Source: a bacterium (GTDB lineage: Bacteria > Bdellovibrionota_C > UBA2361 > RFPC01). Taken from it: DNA of 64,000 bases. The stretch covers positions 37,413 through 101,412 of the forward strand of contig JAUIBK010000009.1 in NCBI GenBank assembly GCA_030428205.1. Reading direction: 5' to 3'. Made by a program: the position numbers and the translations under genes. Numbering within the stretch: position 1 is the first letter of the stretch; each line of letters opens with the position of its first letter. Of this stretch, positions 52,570 through 60,781 are shown one piece after another. Below the pieces are notes generated by a model. The model saw nothing but the letters and a program-made list of their open reading frames with translations, was not told the origin of the DNA and did not search any database.

Positions 52570-53386
52570 GCAAAATAGCACTCCAATTCTCGTTGGGATT
52601 TTAAATGTTACTCCTGATAGCTTCTCAGATGGGGGAAGCTTTATTGAACCTTCTCTTGCAATAGAGCATGGTAAGCAGCTCTTTGCTGATGGCGCTGCGA
52701 TTGTTGACATCGGTGGTGTTTCAACCAGGCCTGGATCAAGTGAGATAACGGCAGATGAGGAGTGGAGAAGAATTGCTCCAGTCGTACAGGAGTTGCTCCA
52801 ATTCGGCACAGTAAGTGTTGATACATATCGTGCTCATGTGGCAAAGAAGGCACTCCAACTGGGAGTGAATATGATAAACAACGTCTTTCCTCTTTTTGAG
52901 AAAGAGATCTTCTCCCTTGTTGCCGAGAATGACGCAAGACTTGTTGTGATGCATTCAAGGTGTAGCGCTCCACATGTTTTTTCTCCTTCGCCTGGCGGTG
53001 ACATCATCGAGCGGATAAAAGTTTTCTATGAAAAGGTCACAGGAGAAGCCAAGAGCCATGGGCTCCCCTTGAGGAACCTTATCTTTGATCCAGGTATGGG
53101 TGGCTTTTTGAGTGAGTATCCTAACGACTCCTGGGAACTCATTCATCGTTTTGGTGAGCTCGCCTCCTTTGGTATACCGCTTTACTTTGGTAGCTCACGA
53201 AAAGGGTTTCTGAAGTGCGAGAGAGAGAGAGAGAGTTGCGAAAGAGATGCTCTTTCGGCGTTTTCTGGTTATCTTGCGTTTCAATCGCTAGGAGGCCTGC
53301 AGCCACTCTATCTTCGTGTTCATAACATATTGATGCAAAAGCGTTTTTTTGAAATTACAGGTCACTCTTCTTTTGTCCGTACATAA
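52556..53386 (+). CDS. folP: Dihydropteroate synthase
   Basis: FolP condenses p-aminobenzoate with dihydropterin pyrophosphate in folate synthesis. The GTG start at 52556 lies inside the end of the previous gene. The 276-residue product has GILNVTPDSFSDGG, the VDIGGVSTRPGSSEIT loop, VSVDTYRAHVA, a NMINNV loop, FDPGMGG and the YFGSSRKGF sulphonamide/phosphate site. Directly after that motif the coding sequence holds a (GA)8 dinucleotide tract (53219-53235), giving ERERES; a slip there would truncate the protein. The C-terminal LRVHN takes the place of the usual RVHD. Confidence 0.92.
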   Translation: MAPNKQNSTPILVGILNVTPDSFSDGGSFIEPSLAIEHGKQLFADGAAIVDIGGVSTRPGSSEITADEEWRRIAPVVQELLQFGTVSVDTYRAHVAKKALQLGVNMINNVFPLFEKEIFSLVAENDARLVVMHSRCSAPHVFSPSPGGDIIERIKVFYEKVTGEAKSHGLPLRNLIFDPGMGGFLSEYPNDSWELIHRFGELASFGIPLYFGSSRKGFLKCERERESCERDALSAFSGYLAFQSLGGLQPLYLRVHNILMQKRFFEITGHSSFVRT

Positions 53387-53441
53387 CACGTAAGTATTCC
53401 TAATGCTTTCGATGTATGACGATGCGGAGATATGAATAGTG

Positions 53442-54176
53442 ATGGTTGTCGTTGATGTCCTCTCAAATCCTCCCGAAGATTGTGGAGATATTTCTGAGCT
53501 TTCTCATCCAGAACAGGAGCTCTTGTCCGTATCAATTCTTCGGCATTACCGTCAAAACTTTACCCGTGTTGGACGAGAAGTTCCCAATGATGCCACTGTT
53601 GAGGTTCGGCTTGGCTCACCGGAGAGGTTATTTGCACGTGGAAGCTACTTTCCAGTCGGTACGCTCGTAAGCAATAACACGGTGAAAGGGACAGATGTTC
53701 CTCTTCCGCCCGTACATTTTTTAGAGCGCGCAGATTTTGTAAATCTTTGTATGGTTCTTGGTGATGATCTGACGCAAGCTATTCAAACCGGAGCGCACTA
53801 TGATCGCGCGATTCATGCAGTTGAGGTTCCCATATCAATTCCTGAAGTAGAGAATTTGTTCCCCTCAACGGTAACAATGCTTGGAAGCGAGTATAAGAGA
53901 ATGCTTGCCTCACTTGAGCATGAATTCAGACATGCTGCCGGTGAAGGAGAGTTGCTTGCTTATTATCATGGAGATCGAGCAGCAGAAGCACTTGGAATAA
54001 TGAAGCGGGCTCGTACTCCCTTTGAAATAATGAAGATGCTTGAAGAATCGGATTTATATGATGACTCTGATATTGCAAGTGCATTAAATGAGCTTGAAGA
54101 CCACTTTCCGAGTGATGCTCGGAGGTACTACACTTGGAAGGAGTCTCAAGACCAAAGTGGAGAAGTGTCAGGGTAA
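53442..54176 (+). CDS. Unknown protein with HExxH motif
   Basis: The 244-residue product starts at ATG 53442 (a GTG one codon before is open). It has no signal peptide. HEFRH at residues 160-164, followed by AAGEGELLAYYHGD, is a candidate zincin site with a downstream Glu at 168 or 170. The helix context (YKRMLASLEHEFRHAAGE) is right for a metallopeptidase. The N-terminal part has a β-rich segment (TVEVRLGSPERLFARGSYF) that may bind a partner. I do not recognise a family. It follows folP by 55 bases and precedes pckG by 187 bases. Confidence 0.7.
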   Translation: MVVVDVLSNPPEDCGDISELSHPEQELLSVSILRHYRQNFTRVGREVPNDATVEVRLGSPERLFARGSYFPVGTLVSNNTVKGTDVPLPPVHFLERADFVNLCMVLGDDLTQAIQTGAHYDRAIHAVEVPISIPEVENLFPSTVTMLGSEYKRMLASLEHEFRHAAGEGELLAYYHGDRAAEALGIMKRARTPFEIMKMLEESDLYDDSDIASALNELEDHFPSDARRYYTWKESQDQSGEVSG

Positions 54177-54363
54177 TTAATACTCGACCGAATGGTACCA
54201 CCTTCCTCTTTCTTGGCATCAGTCAGGGTTGCTTTTCTCGTCTTTTTTCCCTCAATTGAGCTTCACTTGTAATTTCATCTGAGTACGATATAGTAGAACC
54301 AGAATCAACGGCGCAACTGTCTGATAATATTCATTTTTCTCGACCTGTAAGGAGAGAATCGGT

Positions 54364-56133
54364 ATGACTTGCACAAATGCTAAAGTAAACGCGTGGGTAG
54401 ATGAAGCTGTACGTCTCTGTCAACCAGACAAAGTAGTCTGGATTGATGGCTCTAAGGACGAATCCAGGAGGCTATGCCAAAAGCTCGTTGATGACGGCAC
54501 CTTTACACCTTTAAACGAGAAGGAGTATCCAAACTCCTTCTGGTCTAGATCTGATGCCTCAGATGTTGCTCGCGTCGAGGGCCGCACCTACATTTGCTCA
54601 AAATCTCCTGATGATGCGGGCCCCACAAATAACTGGATCGATCCCGATGAGATGCGCACGAAGCTCCACTCTCTTTTTGAAGGAAGCATGAAGGGGCGCA
54701 CCATGTATGTTGTGCCTTACCTTATGGGGCCAGATGGTTCTCCGTTTTCAAAGGTTGGATTTGAGCTTACTGATTCAGCGTACGTTGTAGAGAACATGCG
54801 TATCATGGCTCGTATTGGAGAGGTGGCGTTAAAGAACCTGCCAGATGATAGCGAGGATTTTGTAAAAGGTATGCACGGCATTGGAAGCCTCGACCCGGAA
54901 GAGCGCTATATCTGCCATTACCCTGATACTCAAGAGATTTTTAGCTTTAATACCAACTACGGCGGAAATGCTCTTCAAGGCAAGAAGTGCTTTGCGCTCC
55001 GAATTGCATCAACTCAAGCAAAGCGCGAAGGGTGGCTGGCGGAGCATATGCTCATCCTTGGGATCACGAACCCTCAAGGTGAAAAGCATTATGTCTGTGC
55101 TGCGTTTCCATCTGCGTGTGGAAAAACAAACTTGGCGATGCTCGTTCCGCCCAAGGCTTTTTTAGATGCGGGTTGGAAAGTTGAAACGGTAGGTGATGAT
55201 ATCGCCTGGCTGAACTTCGGTGAAGATGGGCGACTCTACGCCATTAACCCAGAAGCTGGTTTTTTCGGAGTAGCTCCGGGGACCTCTGAGAAAACCAACC
55301 CTAATGCGCTCGCTGCAACTAAGGGAAATACGATCTTTACGAACACAGCACTTGATCTCGATACCATGACTCCGTGGTGGGAGAGGATGACTCCTGAGCC
55401 ACCAAAGCATCTCAGAGATTGGCACGGAAACGACTGGTCTCCTGAAAGTGGAGAGAAAGCCGCGCATCCAAATTCTCGCTTTACCGCTCCTGCTTCTCAG
55501 TGTCCGTGTATCTCGGGTGAGTTTGAGAGCCCACGTGGCGTTCCTATCTCAGCAATTATCTTTGGTGGACGTCGCGCCAAAACAGCTCCGCTCATTTACG
55601 AAGCACGAGATTGGCAACACGGCACTTTCGTGGGAGTAACTATGGCTTCAGAAGCTACTGCGGCTGCTATAGGCGCTGTTGGTCAGCTTAAGCGTGATCC
55701 AATGGCGATGCGCCCCTTTATCGGCTACCATGCAGGCGACTACTTCCAACATTGGCTTGATATGGGAGCCAAGGGTGGAAAGAATATGCCAAAAGTCTTC
55801 CACGTCAATTGGTTCCGTACCGATGAGAATGGCAACTTTATCTGGCCAGGATTTGGTGAGAACATGCGTGTTCTTGAGTGGGTTCTCGGGCGTGTTAAAG
55901 GAGATGCTCATGCAGAAGAAACGCCACTCGGATTCCAGCCAACTGCACAGGACTTAAATACAGATGGTCTTGGCATCTCTGAGGAAACAGTGGCTAAGCT
56001 CCTTCAGATCAGCACTGACGACTGGAAAGAGGAGATTGATTCACAAAAAGATTTCCTCAAGGGTATTGGGGATAAGTTGCCTCAGCAGATGTGGGATGAG
56101 CATGAAAGGCTCAAAACACGGCTCGGGCTCTAA
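54364..56133 (+). CDS. pckG: Phosphoenolpyruvate carboxykinase (GTP)
   Basis: PckG interconverts oxaloacetate and PEP with GTP and feeds gluconeogenesis. The 589-residue product matches the GTP-type family over its whole length: DGSKDES near residue 28, RTYICSKSPDDAGPTNNW, the P-loop FPSACGKTNLAML, GDDIAWLNFGEDGRLYAINPE, and SRFTAPASQCPCISGEFE. GRRAKTAPLIYEARDW is typical. AAGGAGAG precedes the ATG. It stands as an independent unit before a glycosyltransferase, with transketolase nearby; the region is a small carbon-metabolism group. Confidence 0.97.
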   Translation: MTCTNAKVNAWVDEAVRLCQPDKVVWIDGSKDESRRLCQKLVDDGTFTPLNEKEYPNSFWSRSDASDVARVEGRTYICSKSPDDAGPTNNWIDPDEMRTKLHSLFEGSMKGRTMYVVPYLMGPDGSPFSKVGFELTDSAYVVENMRIMARIGEVALKNLPDDSEDFVKGMHGIGSLDPEERYICHYPDTQEIFSFNTNYGGNALQGKKCFALRIASTQAKREGWLAEHMLILGITNPQGEKHYVCAAFPSACGKTNLAMLVPPKAFLDAGWKVETVGDDIAWLNFGEDGRLYAINPEAGFFGVAPGTSEKTNPNALAATKGNTIFTNTALDLDTMTPWWERMTPEPPKHLRDWHGNDWSPESGEKAAHPNSRFTAPASQCPCISGEFESPRGVPISAIIFGGRRAKTAPLIYEARDWQHGTFVGVTMASEATAAAIGAVGQLKRDPMAMRPFIGYHAGDYFQHWLDMGAKGGKNMPKVFHVNWFRTDENGNFIWPGFGENMRVLEWVLGRVKGDAHAEETPLGFQPTAQDLNTDGLGISEETVAKLLQISTDDWKEEIDSQKDFLKGIGDKLPQQMWDEHERLKTRLGL

Positions 56134-56144
56134 AGACCAGATGC

Positions 56145-57224
56145 GTGAAAGCCCCTCACGTTTTTATCAGTATCGTTACCTATAATAGTGCTGACTGTAT
56201 CCCTGCATGTCTTGAGGCACTGCTCCGGCTAGAGCACTATACGGTTGGTGATAATCTCACGATAGCAATTTCCGATAACAATTCAAGTGATCAGACATGT
56301 CAGCTTATAAGAGAGCACTTTGAAGGATCGGTGTCACTTTTCCAAAGTAGGGGCAATCTCGGTTTTGCTGGTGCTCATAACCGCGCGGCTTCAAGATTTC
56401 TCGCTTCAGATGCAGACTACTTCTTAGTGTTAAACCCCGATCTAGCTCTTGCCCCACCAGCACTTGAAAAGCTTGTGCTTGCAGTTGAGAAATTTGAACG
56501 GGTAGGTGCTGTGACACCACTCCTGCTCCGTGCCAACGAGCAACTCAGACTCCTTGAGCCTGCTACGGTTGATAGCGCTGGGATTGTCGTGACTCCTGCG
56601 TTGAGGCACTTCGATCGCGGAGCAGAGAGTGGCGCACTTGAGCGGTATCAGAGCGAAGAGTTTGTTTTTGGAGGAACTGGAGCGTGTCTCTTGCTCTCAA
56701 GGGGGTTTATTGAAGATGTTTCGTTTCGTGGCAACGAGCATGAAGACGATCTCTTTGACGTCTATCCAGATCTAAGAGAGGGAGTGGGTGAGAGGACGCA
56801 GCTCTTTGATGAGGCCTTCTTTGCTTATCGAGAAGACGCCGATCTTGCCTGGCGCGCACAACGGCTGGGATGGAGATGTCTCTATGTTCCAGAAGCGTTT
56901 GGTTATCATAAACGGTGCGTTACCCCCGAGCGGCGTGGTGAGCTTCCAGAAGTGATTAACAGTCTAGGAGTCAAAAACCGCTTTTTGCTCCAGCTTAATA
57001 ACCTATCCTTTCTTCACTATCCCCGTGTTTGGTGGCAGGGACTCGTGATGCGAAATTTACTCGTTGTGCTTGCTGTGCTCCTAAAAGAACGTAGCTCTCT
57101 CAAAGGATTAAGAGAGGCTTGGGTGCTACGTAAGAGAGCTCGGGAGCGTTTTCGCATGGTTGAACAACGAGCCAAAGTGTCTCCCAGAGAAGTGGCGAAG
57201 TGGTTTGGTGGAGTTCAGGGTTAG
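56145..57224 (+). CDS. Family 2 glycosyltransferase
   Basis: The 359-residue GTP- or UDP/dTDP-sugar-dependent transferase starts at GTG 56145, 11 bases after pckG. The GT-A fold shows ISIVTYNSADCIPACLEALL, then NNSSDQT, the DxD-like NPDLALAP and FGGTGACLLLSRGF. FAYREDADLAWRAQRLGWRC (E-D-D/L-x-W/R motif) is the catalytic base region typical of rhamnosyl/glycosyl transferases acting on LPS or capsule. The C-terminal 120 residues hold one hydrophobic amphipathic part (VWWQGLVMRNLLVVLAVLL), suggesting membrane association. Confidence 0.9.
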   Translation: MKAPHVFISIVTYNSADCIPACLEALLRLEHYTVGDNLTIAISDNNSSDQTCQLIREHFEGSVSLFQSRGNLGFAGAHNRAASRFLASDADYFLVLNPDLALAPPALEKLVLAVEKFERVGAVTPLLLRANEQLRLLEPATVDSAGIVVTPALRHFDRGAESGALERYQSEEFVFGGTGACLLLSRGFIEDVSFRGNEHEDDLFDVYPDLREGVGERTQLFDEAFFAYREDADLAWRAQRLGWRCLYVPEAFGYHKRCVTPERRGELPEVINSLGVKNRFLLQLNNLSFLHYPRVWWQGLVMRNLLVVLAVLLKERSSLKGLREAWVLRKRARERFRMVEQRAKVSPREVAKWFGGVQG

Positions 57225-57277
57225 AGTCAGAGAAGGGCTGAATATAGGCTTTGGTCTTATTCTTGGCCTCAGCCTAC

Positions 57278-58504
57278 TCAGCTAAGCGCAGCAAATGCCT
57301 CTTTCGCTTTCTTCATCCCAGTACGAATTGTTTCATTATCGATATGAAACATAAGCCGCAAGAATCCGTTTTGCTCAAACGCTTCTCCAGCAACAGTTAC
57401 AACTCCATACTCATGGAGGAGATATTGGCTGACATCAAAAGAGCTCTCGAGTTTTTCCCCTTTGGGAGTTGATTTTCCAAAAGCACCCCGTACATCCCAG
57501 AAGCTATAATACGATGCTTCGGTGGGATAGATTCGAACATGTTCTATTCCTTCCGTCTCACTCTGTAAGATAGCTCTCTTCTTTTCAAGTTCAACAATCA
57601 TCTCATCGTTGTATGGAGTTTTGATTGCGGCAAGAGCAGAGTGTTGCGCTGGCATTGAGGGGCCAGAAGTCGTATGACTCTGGAGTCGAATCATTGCTTC
57701 GGTGATATCTTCTGGGGCTACTGTCCAACCGATTCGTAGTCCTCCAGTGCTGCGAAAGTTTTTTGATAAGCCATCAATATGGATAATCCATTGGGCAGCT
57801 TCTCCAGATGTTGGAAGGTTTGGGTATGTTCTGCCATCAAAGAGTACTTTCCAGTAGAGTCGATCAAGAACAAAGAAGACCTTATATGCAACGCAAACAT
57901 CTACAAGGCCAAGAAGCTCTTCCTCTGTATAAGATTGTCCTGTCGGATTACACGGACTATTTACAAGGAATAGCTTGGCTTGAGGGTGGAGTGAGAGGCA
58001 ACGTTCGAGGTCCTCTGCAGACACCTTCCACCTTGAGATATCTGGATCATGTGGAATGACAAGCTCTGGTCGAGCAGAGACGGTATGAATAAGGGGAATA
58101 TAGCTCACCCAAGGGGTGGGGTGCACAAGTGCAATATCACCAGGTGAGCAGAGCGTAGCAATGGTATTAAAGAGTGCCTGTTTCGCACCAACGGTAACAA
58201 CGACATTATCCTTAGTTAAATCTCCTTCGAACCCTAACCATCGAATGATTTCTTCTCTCAGTTCACATAATCCAGCAGGAGGTCCGTACTTGGTCTTTCC
58301 ATCTCTATAAGCGCTGCATGCGGCATCAAGAATCTCAGGGAGAAGCTCACCTTTCGTTTCTCCTAAGCCAAAGTCATAAACCTCAAGCCCCTTGGCTTTT
58401 CTTTTTTGAACAATCGCTTTGGCGACAAGGGTAAGAGAGTTTCCAAAGTGGTTCATTTGGTCAGAGAGGCGAGAGGTGTCGGGGGTGTGGGGTGCAGAGT
58501 TCAT
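57278..58504 (-). CDS. Class I/II PLP-dependent aminotransferase
   Basis: The 408-residue product is a fold-type I enzyme. It has FGLGETKGELLPEIL at the substrate-binding N-terminus, YGPPAGLCELREEI, NSPCNPTGQSYTEEEL and the PLP Lys in HIDGLSKNFRSTGGLRIGW. Overall it is close to aspartate/aromatic aminotransferases of type Ib. It converges with the glycosyltransferase. The exact amino acid is not determinable. A family A palindrome lies upstream of its start. Confidence 0.9.
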   Translation of the reverse strand: MNSAPHTPDTSRLSDQMNHFGNSLTLVAKAIVQKRKAKGLEVYDFGLGETKGELLPEILDAACSAYRDGKTKYGPPAGLCELREEIIRWLGFEGDLTKDNVVVTVGAKQALFNTIATLCSPGDIALVHPTPWVSYIPLIHTVSARPELVIPHDPDISRWKVSAEDLERCLSLHPQAKLFLVNSPCNPTGQSYTEEELLGLVDVCVAYKVFFVLDRLYWKVLFDGRTYPNLPTSGEAAQWIIHIDGLSKNFRSTGGLRIGWTVAPEDITEAMIRLQSHTTSGPSMPAQHSALAAIKTPYNDEMIVELEKKRAILQSETEGIEHVRIYPTEASYYSFWDVRGAFGKSTPKGEKLESSFDVSQYLLHEYGVVTVAGEAFEQNGFLRLMFHIDNETIRTGMKKAKEAFAALS

Positions 58505-58624
58505 AATGGAAGAATTCCTGTAGGTAATAGATCATTCTTATACACGACTTTAGTGCTTAGTCTAGGATCTATTATGAGAGTACATCTCGTTGAGCTGGGG
58601 GTGCTAAATATGAGGGTTGAACAA

Positions 58625-58712
58625 CCATTTTCTTGAACTTTTTCCTCCGTGGCATCATCTTTGGGTGTTCCGCACTGATTATTGCCACGGAGGAAAAAGT
58701 TCGAGAAAATGG
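58625..58712. repeat. Family A intergenic palindrome, copy 3
   Basis: The arms at 58625-58653 and 58684-58712 match at 28 of 29 positions. The only mismatch is T at 58634 opposite G at 58703. Relative to copy 1 there is a shared change in the poly-T part (TTTCC for TTTTC) on both arms. From 58713 to 58957 I see nothing recognisable, so the gap 58505-58957 contains only this element. Confidence 0.9.
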
Positions 58713-58957
58713 CAACGGAAAGACAGCATCTACCCACACTCCCCTACGAAAATCCCCTATTGATTCTCAACCCTTTATCCATTCATTTCCATACATCTGG
58801 TAACACTTTGCAGAGAAAGAGCTTCCATTTGTTGAGTGGAAGAAGAGAAATGCCGTCATTAGAAAGGCTTAGCTTGGAGTGTCTCGCAGACACGAGCTGG
58901 CCTTAGAATTGCTCTCATTCATGTGAGGGTATCTCTTCATTGTTAGGTTGTGTTGTT

Positions 58958-60505
58958 ATGTTGTTTCGCTATTTTTTTAGTAGTCTTCTCCTTCTCCCCG
59001 TTTACACATTTGCTCAAGAGCAAGAAGAGGAAACCCCCTCTCCCCTTGTAGTGCTCGATTACGATGGCGATGGGATATCCGATGTAGTGAAATCAGAAGA
59101 TGAAGGCGATGGTTCAGCGAATACTTATCTTCGTCACCAGCTTTTTTCATCAGATACTTCGACCGATATCGATCAGTTTGGAAGAACAGGGGATATCTTT
59201 GCAGACGGAAAATACTTCGATGGCCATGATACTTTACTTGCTGTTGTACGTGAGGACGAAGAGAACGGTGTGCTTACCTGGCGTATGAAGGTTCCTGGTG
59301 GAGACAATGATCTCACTGATTTTGGTGTCCCTGATGATTATGTGTTTGCTGGATGTGATTTTACCGGAGACGGTCTTGCTGATAGGGCAGTAATAACTAC
59401 AGCCGGAGTACTCCGTGTGCTTGATAGCAGTGATGGAGAAACCGTTTCGGAAACAAGTTTAGAGCTCCCAGAAGGGTTTCTCCTTCATCACGGAACATGC
59501 CATGGGAGTGGAGATGATATTGTATTGCTGTTTATCTCTTCTCAAGCAGAGCCCCAAGCACAAGTAGCAGGCACACCAACAGCCAAGAAATGCGCAAAAT
59601 GGAAGGCAAATAAAAAGAAGAATTCTAACGTTTCTCAAAAGAAACGTAAAAAAGCAAAGAAGAAATGGAAAGCCAATAAAGCACTGTGTAAGCAGCTCCT
59701 CTCCGATGACGGCGAAAGCGAAGAGGGAGGTTCTTCTGAGCAGCTTCGCACACTCCATCTCCTTGATCATGAAGGAGCTGAGGTCTCATCACATACCATT
59801 GCTCAGAAAGCTTCTGTGGCATTGTTGTATGATTATAATAATGACGGAACTCTTGATCCAGCTGCCTTACGTGTGAAGAGTAAGAAGAGTGTTATTGATA
59901 CCTTCGTTTCTGATGGAAATGGTGGTTTTACTACGGTCAATGTAGATCTGGGAGTCAAAATTACAGATGTGACCCTGGTTACTGTAGCTGACGAGAACAA
60001 CAGTCCCGTTGATGCCCTTCATGTGCTTGATTCAAATGGAGCAGTACACAGGCTCTCTCTCGACTCATCAACGCTAACCCCGCTTGTAACCGATCTCGGT
60101 GGAACGGGACTCTTGCGGGGAGTAAATCTCACAGCCACTGGGACAACGACGCCTAACGATCCTGCCGGGTTCTGCCAGGGGGATATCCGAGAATTTGCAG
60201 ACCAGGATGGAATTGGAAATCTTCTTAAGATCCCTGATCACCTACCTGCACGTTCTGTCTTTCTCATCTCGAAGCAATACGGTTGGACGGCTCAAACACT
60301 CTCAGTGTACAAAGACGGTGAGCTCTTTGCTACGACCTACAATACTGGACAAGCAAATGGTGACCAGTGGGGTGGACGGGTCCATTTCAGAAGTAATCAG
60401 TATGGTCCATCTGATTACGGTGGAGGGCTTGTGCTTATCACCGATACTGGAAACACTACCCACTGCTTTTCATTGCCGGATTCGATTGGTTCGAGGTTGG
60501 ACTAG
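58958..60505 (+). CDS. Secreted FG-GAP/VCBS-like repeat protein with basic insert
   Basis: The 515-residue precursor starts at ATG 58958, six codons after an open TTG. The signal peptide (LFRYFFSSLLLLPVYTFA) ends before QEQEEE. FG-GAP-like repeats with Ca-binding DxDGDG loops follow (LDYDGDGISDVVKSE, GCDFTGDGLADRAVI, LLYDYNNDGTLDPAALRV), indicating a β-propeller. A Lys-rich insert (AKKCAKWKANKKKNSN and KKRKKAKKKWKANK, about residues 205-245) separates the blades. The C-terminal ~130 residues form another domain (ISKQYGWTAQTLSVYKDG). It is probably exported to the surface or periplasm. Function unknown. Confidence 0.82.
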   Translation: MLFRYFFSSLLLLPVYTFAQEQEEETPSPLVVLDYDGDGISDVVKSEDEGDGSANTYLRHQLFSSDTSTDIDQFGRTGDIFADGKYFDGHDTLLAVVREDEENGVLTWRMKVPGGDNDLTDFGVPDDYVFAGCDFTGDGLADRAVITTAGVLRVLDSSDGETVSETSLELPEGFLLHHGTCHGSGDDIVLLFISSQAEPQAQVAGTPTAKKCAKWKANKKKNSNVSQKKRKKAKKKWKANKALCKQLLSDDGESEEGGSSEQLRTLHLLDHEGAEVSSHTIAQKASVALLYDYNNDGTLDPAALRVKSKKSVIDTFVSDGNGGFTTVNVDLGVKITDVTLVTVADENNSPVDALHVLDSNGAVHRLSLDSSTLTPLVTDLGGTGLLRGVNLTATGTTTPNDPAGFCQGDIREFADQDGIGNLLKIPDHLPARSVFLISKQYGWTAQTLSVYKDGELFATTYNTGQANGDQWGGRVHFRSNQYGPSDYGGGLVLITDTGNTTHCFSLPDSIGSRLD

Positions 60506-60540
60506 TGTCACTTCAAAACAGTTTTTTGTCGGAACACTAG
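60502..60540. repeat. Family E inverted repeat, copy 2
   Basis: CTAGTGT at 60502-60508 pairs with ACACTAG at 60534-60540. The segment GTGTCACTTCAAAA is shared with copy 1 at 32953. It overlaps the stop of the preceding gene, as a terminator would. Confidence 0.6.
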
Positions 60541-60580
60541 GCCGTAGAGTGCTCCAGAGAGACGCATTTGACTAAAAGGA

Positions 60581-60651
60581 TTATAACGCGAAGGACGCGA
60601 TGTACGCGAAGAGAGTGAAGCTTCGCGAACATCGCGTCCTTCGCGTTATAA
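60581..60651. repeat. Family B palindrome, copy 2 (ACGCGAAG type)
   Basis: The arms at 60581-60603 and 60629-60651 are perfectly complementary over 23 bases and continue inward with one mismatch. The arm consists of 9-mers ACGCGAAGG and ACGCGATGT, then ACGCGAAG, in tandem. Compared with copy 1 (ACGCGAAGT), base differences occur on both arms. Confidence 0.92.
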
Positions 60652-60727
60652 ATCTTCCTCCTGTGTCCTCATGAAACTTAGTCAATTGCTGTCTATGATC
60701 TTTTTATCGGTTCAGGGCAAAAGAAAA

Positions 60728-60758
60728 AGGGCGCAGAGAGAAGCTCTCCCCGCGCCCT
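60728..60758 (-). terminator. Rho-independent terminator of the 898-residue secreted protein gene
   Basis: AGGGCGC (60728-60734) pairs with GCGCCCT (60752-60758) and GAGAG (60736-60740) with CTCTC (60744-60748). On the reverse strand this hairpin is followed by a T-rich tract (60728-60718). It lies 24 bases after the stop. Confidence 0.85.
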
Positions 60759-60781
60759 TCTATCGGTAAGTTAAGAATCCC

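Noticed and set aside
54214..54235. Possible -24/-12 promoter upstream of pckG (TGGCAT ... TTGC)
   Set aside because: The spacing between the two elements is about four bases too long for sigma-54.
58713..58957. Short open frames between the aminotransferase and the propeller protein
   Set aside because: They lack ribosome-binding sites and plausible composition, and partly overlap the palindrome.
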